Assembly: GCA_022376515.1 (NCBI GenBank)
Contig: WTXI01000619.1
Span: forward strand, 1-11,086
Direction of reading: 5' to 3'
DNA: 11,086 bases
DNA from: Lactifluus volemus
Taxonomy: Eukaryota; Basidiomycota; Agaricomycetes; Russulales; Russulaceae
Made by a program: the position numbers and the translations under genes. The notes beneath the pieces were generated by a model. That model ran no database searches and was not told the origin of the DNA. It was given only the letters and a program-made list of their open reading frames with translations. Below, piece by piece: positions 1 to 7,811 of this stretch (its first letter is position 1; every line of letters begins with the position of its first letter).

Positions 1-1280
1 ATCGCCTGTCCGTCTCAATCTGCAGCTTTTTTGCACGAAGAACTCGCCCATGAGGAAGTTGTTGGATGTCTGGCCGCCATTTCCTCTCGTCATCCGATTA
101 GATTACATCTATTCATATTCGGTATGGGACTGGGAGGGCATGAACTTGACGAACAACCTCGCTGCCGCATTGGAGCATCGTGATCGCGTACACGAAATTC
201 GAGTTCATACCTTCAATGCACCGGATCGTGTATGTGAACAAATTATCACGGAAATGGAGAAACCATTTCCAGCATTGAGATCTCTTTCATTTGGGTCAGA
301 AGATGGATTCTCTCTGAGCTAGATACGCTCTTGATGGATCCGCCCCTTGTCTACAAGATCTCACTCTTTCGGGAATCTCATCTCCGTCGTTGGCACGACT
401 CCTCTCGTCTACAAGCGACCTCACATCTCTTAAACTTTACTATATAACTAATTCTGGATATATCTCACCCGAGACAATGGCCACATCGTTGTCTGCGCTG
501 CCAAAGCTCGAATGCCTTGTCATCATTTTCGAATTCCCGATACCACATCCCGAACGACGAAACCGAGCCCCGACTCGGTTTATTCTCCCCGCACTCACAA
601 AGCTCGAATTCGAAGGTTTAAGCGAGTACTTGGAAGCCCTCGCTGCCCGATTCGATGCCCCACTACTCGATGAATTCTTGATAACATTCTTCGATCAACC
701 TCAAGTTGTCTTTGACATCATGATCCCGCAAACCGGTCGGTTCTTTAGTAGTTACCTGGACTCATTCAAGCCACTCGGTCTAGATATAACCTTGACATTC
801 AGATCGTGGGACTGCGCCTCTATCGGAGTCTCTTTTACCTCAATTGCAACAACTCATTCCGCATTTTGTCCAAGTCACTTGTGGAAAATCATGTGCAAAG
901 ATTTGGATCATCAAGTCATTTCTGTAGCACAGATATGCGGCCAGATTCCGTCCTTCCGCTCCAGCGTGAAGTCACTCATCATTAAATACCACCAGAGACT
1001 CATCGACCCGGACGACCTCAATCGCACGCTATGGCTCCAACTTTTTCGCTTATTCCCCTCTGTCCAGTTTCTTCACATACCTTTCGCGCTACTGCAGTAC
1101 ATCGGATCTGCTTCAGAAAGGTCCGGGGAAGAATCGCTGACAGCTGCCGCTGAAGTATTTCCCTCGCTACGCGGCATTTTCCCTTATGGCTAAGAGGACG
1201 AGACTGTGCAACAGCCCAACTAATTGTTCGTCGCAGACCGCCAGCGCTCTGATCGTCCTGTAGCTGTTTCTTGCATTTAA
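1..1280 (+). pseudogene. F-box-like/LRR-like protein paralogue A, 5' end outside window, frameshifted and with premature stops
   Basis: Paralogue of the F-box genes at 3996-5550 and 8619-10231. It enters the window just after the F-box, at the stretch matching RLNLQLFC, and continues through PMRKLLDVWPPFPLVIRLDY in the frame starting at base 2, which stops at 320-322. Compared with gene C, about one base is missing within 293-321 and one more near 335 (gatgg against gaatgg), so the match resumes in a third frame (DGSAPCLQDLTL) and runs to a TAA at 1191-1193. Past that stop the same frame still matches the family tail (ETVQQP, then a second TAA at 1221-1223, then RPVAVS) until 1278-1280. Leucine-rich-repeat-like segments such as LTSLKLY and LPKLECLVI are kept. 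In the family the F-box contacts Skp1 and the C-terminal part binds the ubiquitylation target; this copy cannot encode the full protein. An intron bridging the frames is a less likely alternative, because the mismatches are single-base. Confidence 0.8.
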
Positions 1281-1640
1281 AAACTAGATTGAGATAATTA
1301 GGGTCTACCGCACCTGCTCTCGTATGCTTCTTTCCACCAGTTCCCTGTCCTTCCACTACCTGTCCTTCAAGTCGTCCAGGTATCTTCCATGTCCTGACCG
1401 CGATCTTGGACCACCGCGCCTGTGCTTCAGAACTTCTTATGTTCCTCTTTATCGTAGATTCTGTCGTTTCTCTTTTGTGCCAGTAACAGCCTGCTTTGTT
1501 TCTGATTCCCTGATATCCGCTACGTTGATAGCACTACGTTTGCATTTGTACTGAATACGCTACTACGTACATCAACAACCTATAGCTAGAACTAGCTAGA
1601 ACTTGCAATGTCACACGGTATTCAAAGATTGTAGCTAGGC
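1281..1640 (+). repeat. 3' flank of F-box copy A, duplicated at 10232-10638
   Basis: This non-coding stretch matches the DNA downstream of F-box gene C almost throughout: shared blocks include caccgcacctgctctc, gatcttggaccgcc-like, ttcctctttatcgtagatt, tttgtactgaat and a final attcaaa(a)gatt. About 80 bases present in the C flank (roughly 10355-10450) are missing here after cctgtgc. It probably includes the old 3' UTR. A short tandem repeat, tagctagaac-type, lies near 1582-1602. The short open frames across it have no counterpart in the other copy. Confidence 0.7.
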
Positions 1641-2093
1641 GCTCGTCAGCAAGCTTGAATGCCGCGGCAGCCCTCCCACCCCACTCCCATCCCTCAAATG
1701 TTGCACCGACAACAGTGACTACGAGTGGACAACAAAAGTATGTCTCTGGTCACTTTTCGACAACTATTGGTATCACACCAATCCAGACAGGGTCCACGGT
1801 TCTTCCCTCTTTGTTTATTGTGTCCTCCGAGTCGCGCCGCGGCGCTGGCCGCGCACCACCGTGACTCAGACTACTACTACAGGATACCGCCGGCCAAGAA
1901 CGCTTCTCCTCCCCACTCTCAACTACATATTTTTCGTAGGGTGGATGCCGCCCTTCTCATGTTCGACGTCAATCAGCCTGCGACGCTGCATATCCTCACC
2001 TGATGATGGTCCGAATTTCGTGCCTGCGCACCGCTCGGCGCGGATGAAGACATGGAAGAATACTGCCTCGTGGTAGTCGGAAATAAGACCGAA

Positions 2094-2828
2094 CTCATGT
2101 CCGATTCATGTCCGATTCGGCTAAGGCTACTACCACTATGGAAGAGGATGGCTTGGGCCTCATCGATGAGCTCGTTCCGTCCTCGGATACGTGATCCACT
2201 AGCCGCAGCCCAGCAACGCCAGTGGACGAGAGAGAGACTGGTTACCTGCCCACGTCATCGATGGAACTGATGACGACGACGAAATGTGAGTACATACGAA
2301 CGGAAATTTGAGTCTGAATACAACATCTCAGTCAGAGGGTATCACTTCTCTTGGACCAGACCAGCTCCCGCAGCGGCTGGCACCCACCCTACCCCGGACG
2401 CCACTGACGACGATCCCGAAGCCGACATGGATCCCACAGTACATCATGATCCCACCCCGCACATCCTCGATCGACCTCGCTTCGCATCATCACAAACGCA
2501 CATCCAAATCCAAGCGCAAACTCCCAACCCAGCTTTGTGACGTACGGCTCGACCCGCTTCGCCTCCTTCCACACTCCCGCTTCCTCCTTTTCCGATGGCA
2601 CCCACACCGAGCCATTCGAATTCGCGCTCTCCTTCCCACTCTCGCGTTCCCGCTCCTCTTCTTCCTCTTCGTTGTTACACGCTCATAATAGATCACGCAC
2701 GACTCGGAGACACTCGCTCTCGTCTTCGACGATATCGATATCGACCACACCCACGATCACGGCCTCGGCGATACGCCACGGTGCAAGCCCTTGCACGAGC
2801 CATGCCACCTTGTCCCCCGCGAGGACCC
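2094..2828 (+). other. Remnant of Ser/Thr-rich insertion between the G4 and G5 motifs of the Rab pseudogene, copy 1
   Basis: Between NKTE (G4) and the former SAK (G5) lie about 735 bases, where a canonical Rab has only some tens of residues. Pieces that read alike in both Rab copies show what it encoded: TTTMEEDGL, DELVPSSD, a VDERDWLP-type block (a GA insertion near 2230 shifts it here), then AAAGTHPTPDATDDDPEAD, ILDRPRFASSQT, and SSFSDGTHTEPFE followed by an Arg/Ser run. This composition indicates a disordered loop. The frames differ from block to block, so several indels have accumulated. An 11-base tandem duplication (tcatgtccgat twice) sits near 2096-2117 and is absent from copy 2. Confidence 0.65.
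2286..2335 (+). other. Probable intron inside the Rab pseudogene insertion, copy 1
   Basis: Starts GTGAGT and ends ctcag or, four bases later, tcag; 46 or 50 nt, typical for basidiomycetes. Using the second acceptor joins the acidic DDDE block to the AAAGTHPTPDATDDD block in frame once the upstream GA insertion is allowed for. The other Rab copy has the same segment at 7343-7392 (GTGCGT...tcag, same length). A branch-point-like ctgaat lies at 2314-2319. Confidence 0.5.
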
Positions 2829-3031
2829 AAGTTATTCTTCACTTAGGCTAAGACAGGCGCGGGCGTCTCGGATGTGTGCCTACATCGCACAGCGTGTCCT
2901 CACGCGCTGGGAATGGGAGGAAACGCTGGCAGAGCTGCCGAATGGGGTGAGGAAGGGCAGTACAGTCGGTCTTGATCAAGCTATGATCGGGCAAAAGAGG
3001 ACATCTGGAAGCGCTTGCTGTTTCTTCGTGA

Positions 3032-3374
3032 GAGCTGCGTGCAATCTTATCTATGGCGATCCTCTTTCCTAGGTTGGAACGTTGTTGCCGTGTTTATGGA
3101 TATTGTGCGTGCACTTCCTAACAGTAAGAGAAAAAACATCGGAATGATTAGATTAATAGCTTCCCACTTAAAGTACTATCCACTCGTCCTTGTTTGATAA
3201 GGCCGTGGCCCTGCTTCAAGTGCAAAGTATAGGCCGGGCGTTCATAATCCATAAAGTCTCAAATTCTTGAGGTTTACCGCAACGTTGCAGGCTGTACTTC
3301 TGCATTACACGCCATGACAGTGAAATAGGGGAAAACTGCGGTATCGGGATGTCCAAACGGATACTTTTTTGGTA
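3032..3374. other. Intergenic DNA, nothing recognised
   Basis: This stretch follows the CC tail of the Rab remnant. Short open frames exist on both strands, but none shows a family motif, a paralogue in this window or a matching splice pattern. The left part is probably the old 3' UTR of the Rab gene. The boundary with the duplicated block that follows is approximate. Confidence 0.4.
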
Positions 3375-3945
3375 TTGGAAGTAACGATACGATATGAGCG
3401 GCACAGCTGATAGCATACAAGAGGAGAGACGGAACAGTCGGGACCACTACTTTGCGCGTGCAGCATGGTAGCTACCCCTCTCTAGTCCAGTAATACGAAC
3501 CGTGTTTTCTTTGTCATATGTGTTGCGGAATATAAGTGCAGACTTGAAAAACAACAACAACATACATTTGGAATGTATATACGGGGAACAGGCCAAGGAA
3601 GGGGGTACCATAGCACAAACGGGTAAGCTAGGACGAGGTGCAAGTCAGGAAAGAAACTAATTCGGTGGGAAAACGAACGTCGAACGGCAAGTAAAAGTAG
3701 TGGCAAGGAAACGAGAATGAGTCGCAACCTAATATAGAACGCGATTCGGGGCATGGTATGTAGTCTGAGACAGGAGATAAACGACACAGAGGGGCCAGCG
3801 ATAGAGAGGAGGGGGAATAAACGCAACACAGGCCAGTGCAATATAACACTGAGCCGAGGCATGAATGGTGGTGTGAGCGAAGTGGCATTGTGGAGTACGG
3901 GACGAGGACAGATGGTGGAAGGAGGAAGGAGGAAAGGGGACAAGG
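3375..3945 (-). repeat. 3' flank of F-box gene B; same DNA as the upstream region of F-box gene C (8040-8510)
   Basis: Read on the minus strand, this block aligns with plus-strand 8040-8510: ggctcagtg, cactggcctg, gttgcgtttac/tt, tgtctcagactac, tatattaggttgcgac, gccgttcgacgttc, tgttccccgtatat, cttatattccgcaaca and gtctctcctcttgt recur in the same order. An indel of about 27 bases precedes cgttactt-caat near 3390. The open frames of 153 and 86 codons here have no family identity, and their counterpart at 8070-8456 is disrupted differently, so I treat the block as non-coding. A (GTT)4 tract on the minus strand at 3548-3561 is replaced by a T run near 8370 in the other copy. Confidence 0.7.
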
Positions 3946-3995
3946 GGGAAGAAGCTATGCGAAAGACTCCAAGGACAATTACTGCGCTGGTGTCC

Positions 3996-5550
3996 TTACT
4001 CTCTGCGGCGAGAGATGGCTACAGGACGACCGCTACGCTGGCGGGCTGCGACAAATGATTGTATGCCTTGTGGCACAGCATCAGCGGGTTTTGGGTGAAA
4101 AAATCCAACCACAATGGAAAGGGTGTGTAGCGAGGGGAATACTTCGGCGGCTGGTTCTACTGTGAGCCTTTCTAACGCAGCTGCGATGGAAAGCTCTAGC
4201 AAGGCGGATATTTGAAGATTCTGGACAGAGGGAAATGATTGAAAGAGTTGGAACCATACCGTCGGATCTATATCGATTTCTGGTTGTTTTTGCCAATAGC
4301 AGCACTCGATGACGAGCGATTCCACGCTAGATCGGAAGGACAGAATCTGGCTGCATATTTGTGCCATTGAATACACTTGCCAATCTAAAGGGCCGCACAT
4401 GATATGCCACGAGCAATTCCGATCCATCACATCTGCGTATACATCGGGCGGCATATCAGATGGAAAGAAGACAGCGCCGAAGGACTCGAAAGAAAGCTCA
4501 TCAATCTCCAAGGTTAGACTGGATGTCCTGAATGAGTCTAAGTGACCAAAGAACCGAATTGTTTGGGGAATATCAAAAACAAGTTGATTGAAGAAGACTA
4601 TCCGGAAGCGATCGAACCTGAGTAGAGGTGCATCTATTCGGGCCGCGAGAACTTCCAAGTACTCGCTGATACCTTGAAAATGCAACCCAGTGAGAGCGGG
4701 GAGAACAGACCGGGTCTGTGGCGGGACAGGTCGGTTTCTCCGTTTAGGGTAAGGCGTCGGAGATTGGAATTCGATGGTGAGGTGTTCGAGCTTCGGCAAT
4801 ACGGACAGGGATGTGGACATGGTCTCGGGTGGGATGTACCCGGAATTAGGTATATCGTAAAGAACAAGAGATGTGAGGTCTCTTGTAGACAAGAGGAGTC
4901 GTGAAAGCGATGGAAATGAGATTTTCCAGAGCGTGAGATCTTGTAAACGCGAGGCGGATCCATTCAAGAATGTGTTGGGTAACACACCAGAAAATGACCC
5001 CAGGTAAAGAGATGTCAATTCCGGAAATGGCTCCTGCATCACCGTCGCTATTCGTTCCGGGACATTAGGTAGATTACAGACTCCAATATGGATTATCTGT
5101 ACGCGGTCACGATGCTCCAATGCGGCAATGAGGTTGTCGATTTTGTCCTCACTTGACAATCTAGTATCGACTACAAGAGGAAATGTTGGCCAAATATCGA
5201 GCAGTTTCCTCACTGGCGTTTTTGGTGTGCAAATGATTTCCAATTTGAGACGGAGTGGTGATTCAAAAATGACGAATCGCCATCTTCGGCATACGTGCAC
5301 CAGCTTGGGCCATTTTAAATACCAATAATAATCATTGGAAACTTGATAGAATATTTCTAGCAGGACGTCGTCTGGGAGCGATCCGATGGACACTCGTTGG
5401 AGCACGTGACCTGCGCGATACAACTCAGAAATCGTTGCAGTCGTGTCCTAGACGAGCCCTACCTGGTCCTGATTGAATAAACAATCCCTTGCGGCGACGT
5501 GCAACTCGCTTTACTCTATTCGAGCCTATGAAGCTGTAATCCATCGGCAT
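3996..5550 (-). CDS. F-box-like/LRR-like protein, gene B (intact; two exons)
   Basis: Exon 1 runs 5550-5463 and exon 2 5410-3996, joined over a 52 nt intron. From ATG 5544 the product is 498 residues (500 from the in-frame ATG at 5550). I prefer 5544 because it aligns with the ATG of gene C and then leaves 82 coding bases in exon 1 of both genes. Residues 37-82 are the F-box (GSLPDDVLLEIF ... LVHVCRRWRFVIF). A PVRKLLDIWPTFPLV block follows, then irregular leucine-rich-repeat-like segments from about 158 (ELTSLYL, LQDLTLW, LTSLVLY, LPKLEHLTIEF, LPALTGLHF) and the family tail FVAARQRSGRPVA. By family, the F-box docks on Skp1 of an SCF ubiquitin ligase and the C-terminal half recruits a target; the target is unknown. 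Exon 1 has a basic stretch (RVKRVARRRKG). No frameshift or internal stop was found, unlike A and C. It is the only copy on the minus strand. Confidence 0.88.
5411..5462 (-). other. Intron of F-box gene B (52 nt, phase 1)
   Basis: On the minus strand the donor is ccag|GTAGGG and the acceptor cgcgcAG|gtcacgtg, with a branch-like ctgag about 17 nt before the acceptor. It splits a Gly codon (G|GT). The intron of gene C lies at exactly the same codon, so the site is supported by comparing the two genes and not by consensus alone. Without splicing the F-box frame would start only at the ATG at 5423, inside the intron-encoded MYRAG. Confidence 0.78.
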
Positions 5551-6261
5551 AAAATAGGTCTCAGGGAGTGACCAGTCGGCGATACTATTGTCTGGTCGGG
5601 AGAATGGAGTCAGTGGTCCGTATTAGGGCCTGAGGCCTGAGTGCAGGTTTATGAGAACCTACCACTTTTTTAAATAGTGACTTGGAAGGATATAGGCGTG
5701 CTCGGTAGGATCCACTAACAGAAATGCCCGCGGTTTAGTAGATGGTGGCTCGAGAGATGGGTATATCGAGAGAGAGCCGTTGACCTAGTACTTGAGTTAC
5801 CCTTACCCTGTTGTACATGCGGTACACACGCAGTGTCCACCTGGCTTCCATTGGAAAGGTTAGTCACAAATGGCTGTGTTTGTTGGGACACGCGGCGCAT
5901 TGGCACATGGTGGACCGCTCTGACACGCGACAACCGCAGGGATTCAAAGAAGACTAGTCTTCACATTACGAACTGTCAGCTGGAGAGCCCTTCCCAGTTA
6001 AACAAAGTAAGGGGGAGGTCTTGTCCATATTACCCAAAATCAGGGAAGAAAGTAGGTACAGAATAGGCGAATAACCGATAGACGATACAGTGACTATTTG
6101 TGGCCTAGTACTGTATCCGATCCGCCATGGGAAGATCCTCTCCTTCTCCTGTGCGGTACAGGTGGGGGGCAGAATGCTGAGGGGGAGTTTCAGTCGCGTA
6201 ATCGACAGAGTATCTGAGTCTCTGTGGAATGCATGGCCCGCACGATACGCGATGAAAATCG
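5551..6261. other. Upstream region of gene B and intergenic DNA, no gene recognised
   Basis: The right part is presumably the promoter and 5' leader of gene B (minus strand). Open frames of 72 to 115 codons on either strand show no family motif, no paralogue in the window and no convincing coding pattern. A perfect 14-base palindrome lies at 5949-5962. The upstream DNA of gene B does not resemble that of gene C beyond a few bases near the ATG. Confidence 0.4.
5664..5677 (-). promoter_or_regulatory. Possible TATA-like element upstream of F-box gene B
   Basis: The minus strand reads tatttaaaaaag about 115-130 bases before the ATG of gene B. AT-rich stretches at this distance are common in fungal promoters, but there is no transcript start to anchor it. 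The sequence also forms an imperfect palindrome. Confidence 0.22.
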
Positions 6262-6467
6262 TGAGTCGGTATCGGGTCTCGCGGGCGGGGGTGGTGGGAA
6301 GAAGCTCAGCCATGGCTCATGGTGCGTACTATGCACAACAGACGCAAATATATACGGACGCAAGCTATAGAGTCAGGTCGTAGCAGTGCCAATTGAATAA
6401 AAGGCGCGGACGTTGTATATCTTACTTGAGCTTCCCAACATCTTGACGTATGTTCCCCTTTCACCCG
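6262..6467 (+). repeat. Direct repeat R1 (partner R2 at 7812-8020)
   Basis: About 200 bases. The clearest part, 6315-6467, matches 7875-8020 with roughly four of five bases identical by eye: ggtgcgtac, acgcaaat, gcaagctat, gtcaggtcgtagc, ggcgcggacg-like, cttgagctt-cccaac and a final gttcccctttcacccg. The left part (cggtatcg, gcgggggt-ggt, gctcag) matches more loosely. The two copies enclose the minus-strand gene fragment and the second Rab pseudogene. No terminal inverted repeats or target-site duplications were seen. Confidence 0.65.
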
Positions 6468-6728
6468 ATCTTTCAAGTTGTTGTGCGACGACATATTATA
6501 TCGAACCTCAGGTGGCTTCCTCCAGTTCTTACCCATGGGAATGCAGAAGAGTGGTGAAAGATGCTGGCACGCCCTTCACGTCACACAGGGCCAAAGTTAC
6601 GTGACCGGGTTGCTCTCCATCGAGGATATTCAACTCACAACTCTAACTTTGGGAACACAAGTGTTGTCGAGAAATCAGATTAGAAACAAGATGTTCCATC
6701 GTGTTTCGCGACTGCCGTGAGATTTCTC
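6468..6728. other. Intergenic DNA, nothing recognised
   Basis: An 80-codon plus-strand open frame (6478-6720) crosses this stretch but has no recognisable motif and no paralogue here. The stretch lies just beyond the stop codon of the minus-strand fragment at 6729-6932 and may hold its 3' UTR. Confidence 0.35.
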
Positions 6729-6932
6729 TCATAGTCCTTTCGGCGCTTTCGCAATCATCCGCTCTGGCTGTTCGACATACCCCCACCACGTCTCCACAAA
6801 CGCAGCCAGCTCCGCAGCCTCCACGACCCGACGACCCGCCGAGCAGCTAATGCCCAACTTGAGCCTTCGCTCTCCTTTCCCATCGCCCCGGTTGACATCC
6901 CACACCCAGCGCGCGCGTTGTATCCTCGCGCG
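6729..6932 (-). pseudogene. C-terminal fragment of an unrecognised protein-coding gene
   Basis: Read on the minus strand, 67 codons stay open from just after a TAG (6935-6933) to a TGA at 6731-6729. The translation looks like folded-protein sequence: RWVWDVNRGDGKGERRLKLG, then RRVVEAAELAAFVETWWGYV, then EQPERMIAKAPKGL. It has no ATG and is too short for an ordinary provided frame to show it. It could be a last exon, since a CTAG that could act as splice acceptor stands right before it, or a fragment cut off when the Rab copy was joined on: the homology between the two Rab copies begins within a few bases of its upstream end. I do not recognise the family. Confidence 0.4.
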
Positions 6933-7810
6933 CTAGCTGTGCACCACTCACGCGACTCGACCTGTACTACTTCAGGATACTGCAGGTCAAGAACGCTTCC
7001 CCTCACTCTCCACTACGTTTTTTCGTGGTGCGGATGCCACCCTTCTCATGTTCGACGTCAATCAGCCTGCGACGCTACATGGCCTCACCCGATGATGGTC
7101 CGAATTTCGTACCTGCGCACCACTCACAGATGAAGACATGGAAGAATACTGCCTCGTGGTAGTCGGAAATAAGACGATTCGGATAACGCTACTACGACTA
7201 TGGAAGAGGATGGCTTGCTCCTCCTCGACGAGCTCTTTCCGCCCTCGGATATGCTACCCACCAGCCGCAGTCCAGCAATGCCAGTGGATGAGAGAGACTG
7301 GTTACCTTCCCGCGTCGTCAATGGTTCCGACGACGATGAAATGTGCGTACATACGAACGGAAATTTGATTCTGGATACAATATCTCAGTCAGAGGGTAGG
7401 ACGACCCGGAGACCAGCTCCGCAGCGGCTGGCACCCACACCACCCCAGATGCCACCGACGGTGATCCCGAAGCCGACATAGATACCTCAGTTCCACATCA
7501 TCATGATCCCACTCCTTACATCCTCGATCGACCTCGCTTCGCATCATCACAAACGAACATCCAATCCCACTCACGCACTCCTAGCTTCAGCTTCGCGACA
7601 CACGGCGGCACCCTCGGCTCGACCCACACATGGGCTTCACCTCCTTCCAAACCCCCGTATCCTCCTTTTCCGATGGCACCCACACCGAACCATTCGAATC
7701 CGCGCTCTCCTCCCCACTTCTCGCGTTCTTGCTCCCCTTCGTCCTCCTCTCCGTTGTTACACGCTCATAAAAGACCGTGCACGACTTGGAGACGTTCGCT
7801 CTCGTCAGGG
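6928..7810 (+). pseudogene. Rab-family (Rab7/Ypt7-like) small GTPase remnant, copy 2, truncated at both ends
   Basis: Same gene as 1690-3031 and same orientation. Homology starts inside the intron before switch II. After the acceptor ttcag, 6976-7092 reads without interruption DTAGQERFPSLSTTFFRGAD, then ATLLMFDVNQPATLHGLTR, then TGA at 7093-7095, then WSEFRTCAPLTDEDMEEYC and LVVVGNKT (NKxD region), after which bases are missing compared with copy 1. The acidic/Ser-rich insertion follows (MEEDGLLLLDELFPPSD, VDERDWLPSR, DDDE; a likely intron 7343-7392; then PHHHDPTPYILDRPRFASSQT). The match ends near 7808, directly before repeat R2. The P-loop and effector region on the left, and the SAK motif and cysteine tail on the right, are absent. 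It is better preserved in switch II than copy 1 but cannot encode a GTPase. Confidence 0.82.
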
Positions 7811-7811
7811 G

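Larger units (their letters stand above)
1690..3031 (+). pseudogene. Rab-family (Rab7/Ypt7-like) small GTPase remnant, copy 1, nearly full length
   Basis: No single frame is long, but reading across frames gives a Rab protein in order. 1703-1765 reads as a degenerate P-loop/effector segment (TVTTSGQQKYVSGHFSTTIG), in which the P-loop Gly and Lys residues are not preserved. 1883-1906 reads DTAGQERF, the switch II motif, right after a plausible intron acceptor (ctactacag). 1940-2000 reads DAALLMFDVNQP after a +4 shift. TGA TGA stand at 2001-2006. 2007-2093 reads WSEF...DEDMEEYCLVVVGNK with TE in place of the usual xD. A Ser/Thr-rich insertion follows, interrupted by a likely 46-50 nt intron. 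2829-2873 reads PKLFFT-stop-AKTGAGVSD, where Ser of the SAK motif has become TAG. 2878-2946 reads AYIAQRVLTRWEWEE, and 3016-3021 encodes the terminal CC; one extra T at 3021-3023 hides the expected CCSS-stop. The FRGAD/MFDV/EF...APL pattern fits Rab7 best. Rab proteins are prenylated on these cysteines and cycle on membranes. Multiple lesions make this a pseudogene. Confidence 0.82.

Noticed and set aside
2725..2745. Palindromic gatatcgatatc as a regulatory site
   Set aside because: It lies in low-complexity former coding sequence of the Rab insertion, and a simple GATATC repeat explains it.
2308..2750. Overlapping Arg/Ser- and His-rich frames on both strands in the Rab insertion region
   Set aside because: They are shadow frames of low-complexity Ser/Thr-rich sequence. 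Only the blocks conserved between the two Rab copies were used.
3482..3943. Minus-strand frame of 153 codons, rich in hydrophobic residues, resembling a small membrane protein
   Set aside because: The paralogous DNA at 8040-8510 breaks this frame differently, and bases match without regard to codon position. It is better explained as a duplicated non-coding flank.
4309..4904. Plus-strand frames of 76-78 codons inside gene B
   Set aside because: They are antisense to the well-supported F-box exon and carry no motif of their own.
5377..5423. Start of gene B at the ATG at 5423 (475 codons)
   Set aside because: That ATG lies inside the predicted intron. Comparison with gene C supports a spliced upstream exon 1.
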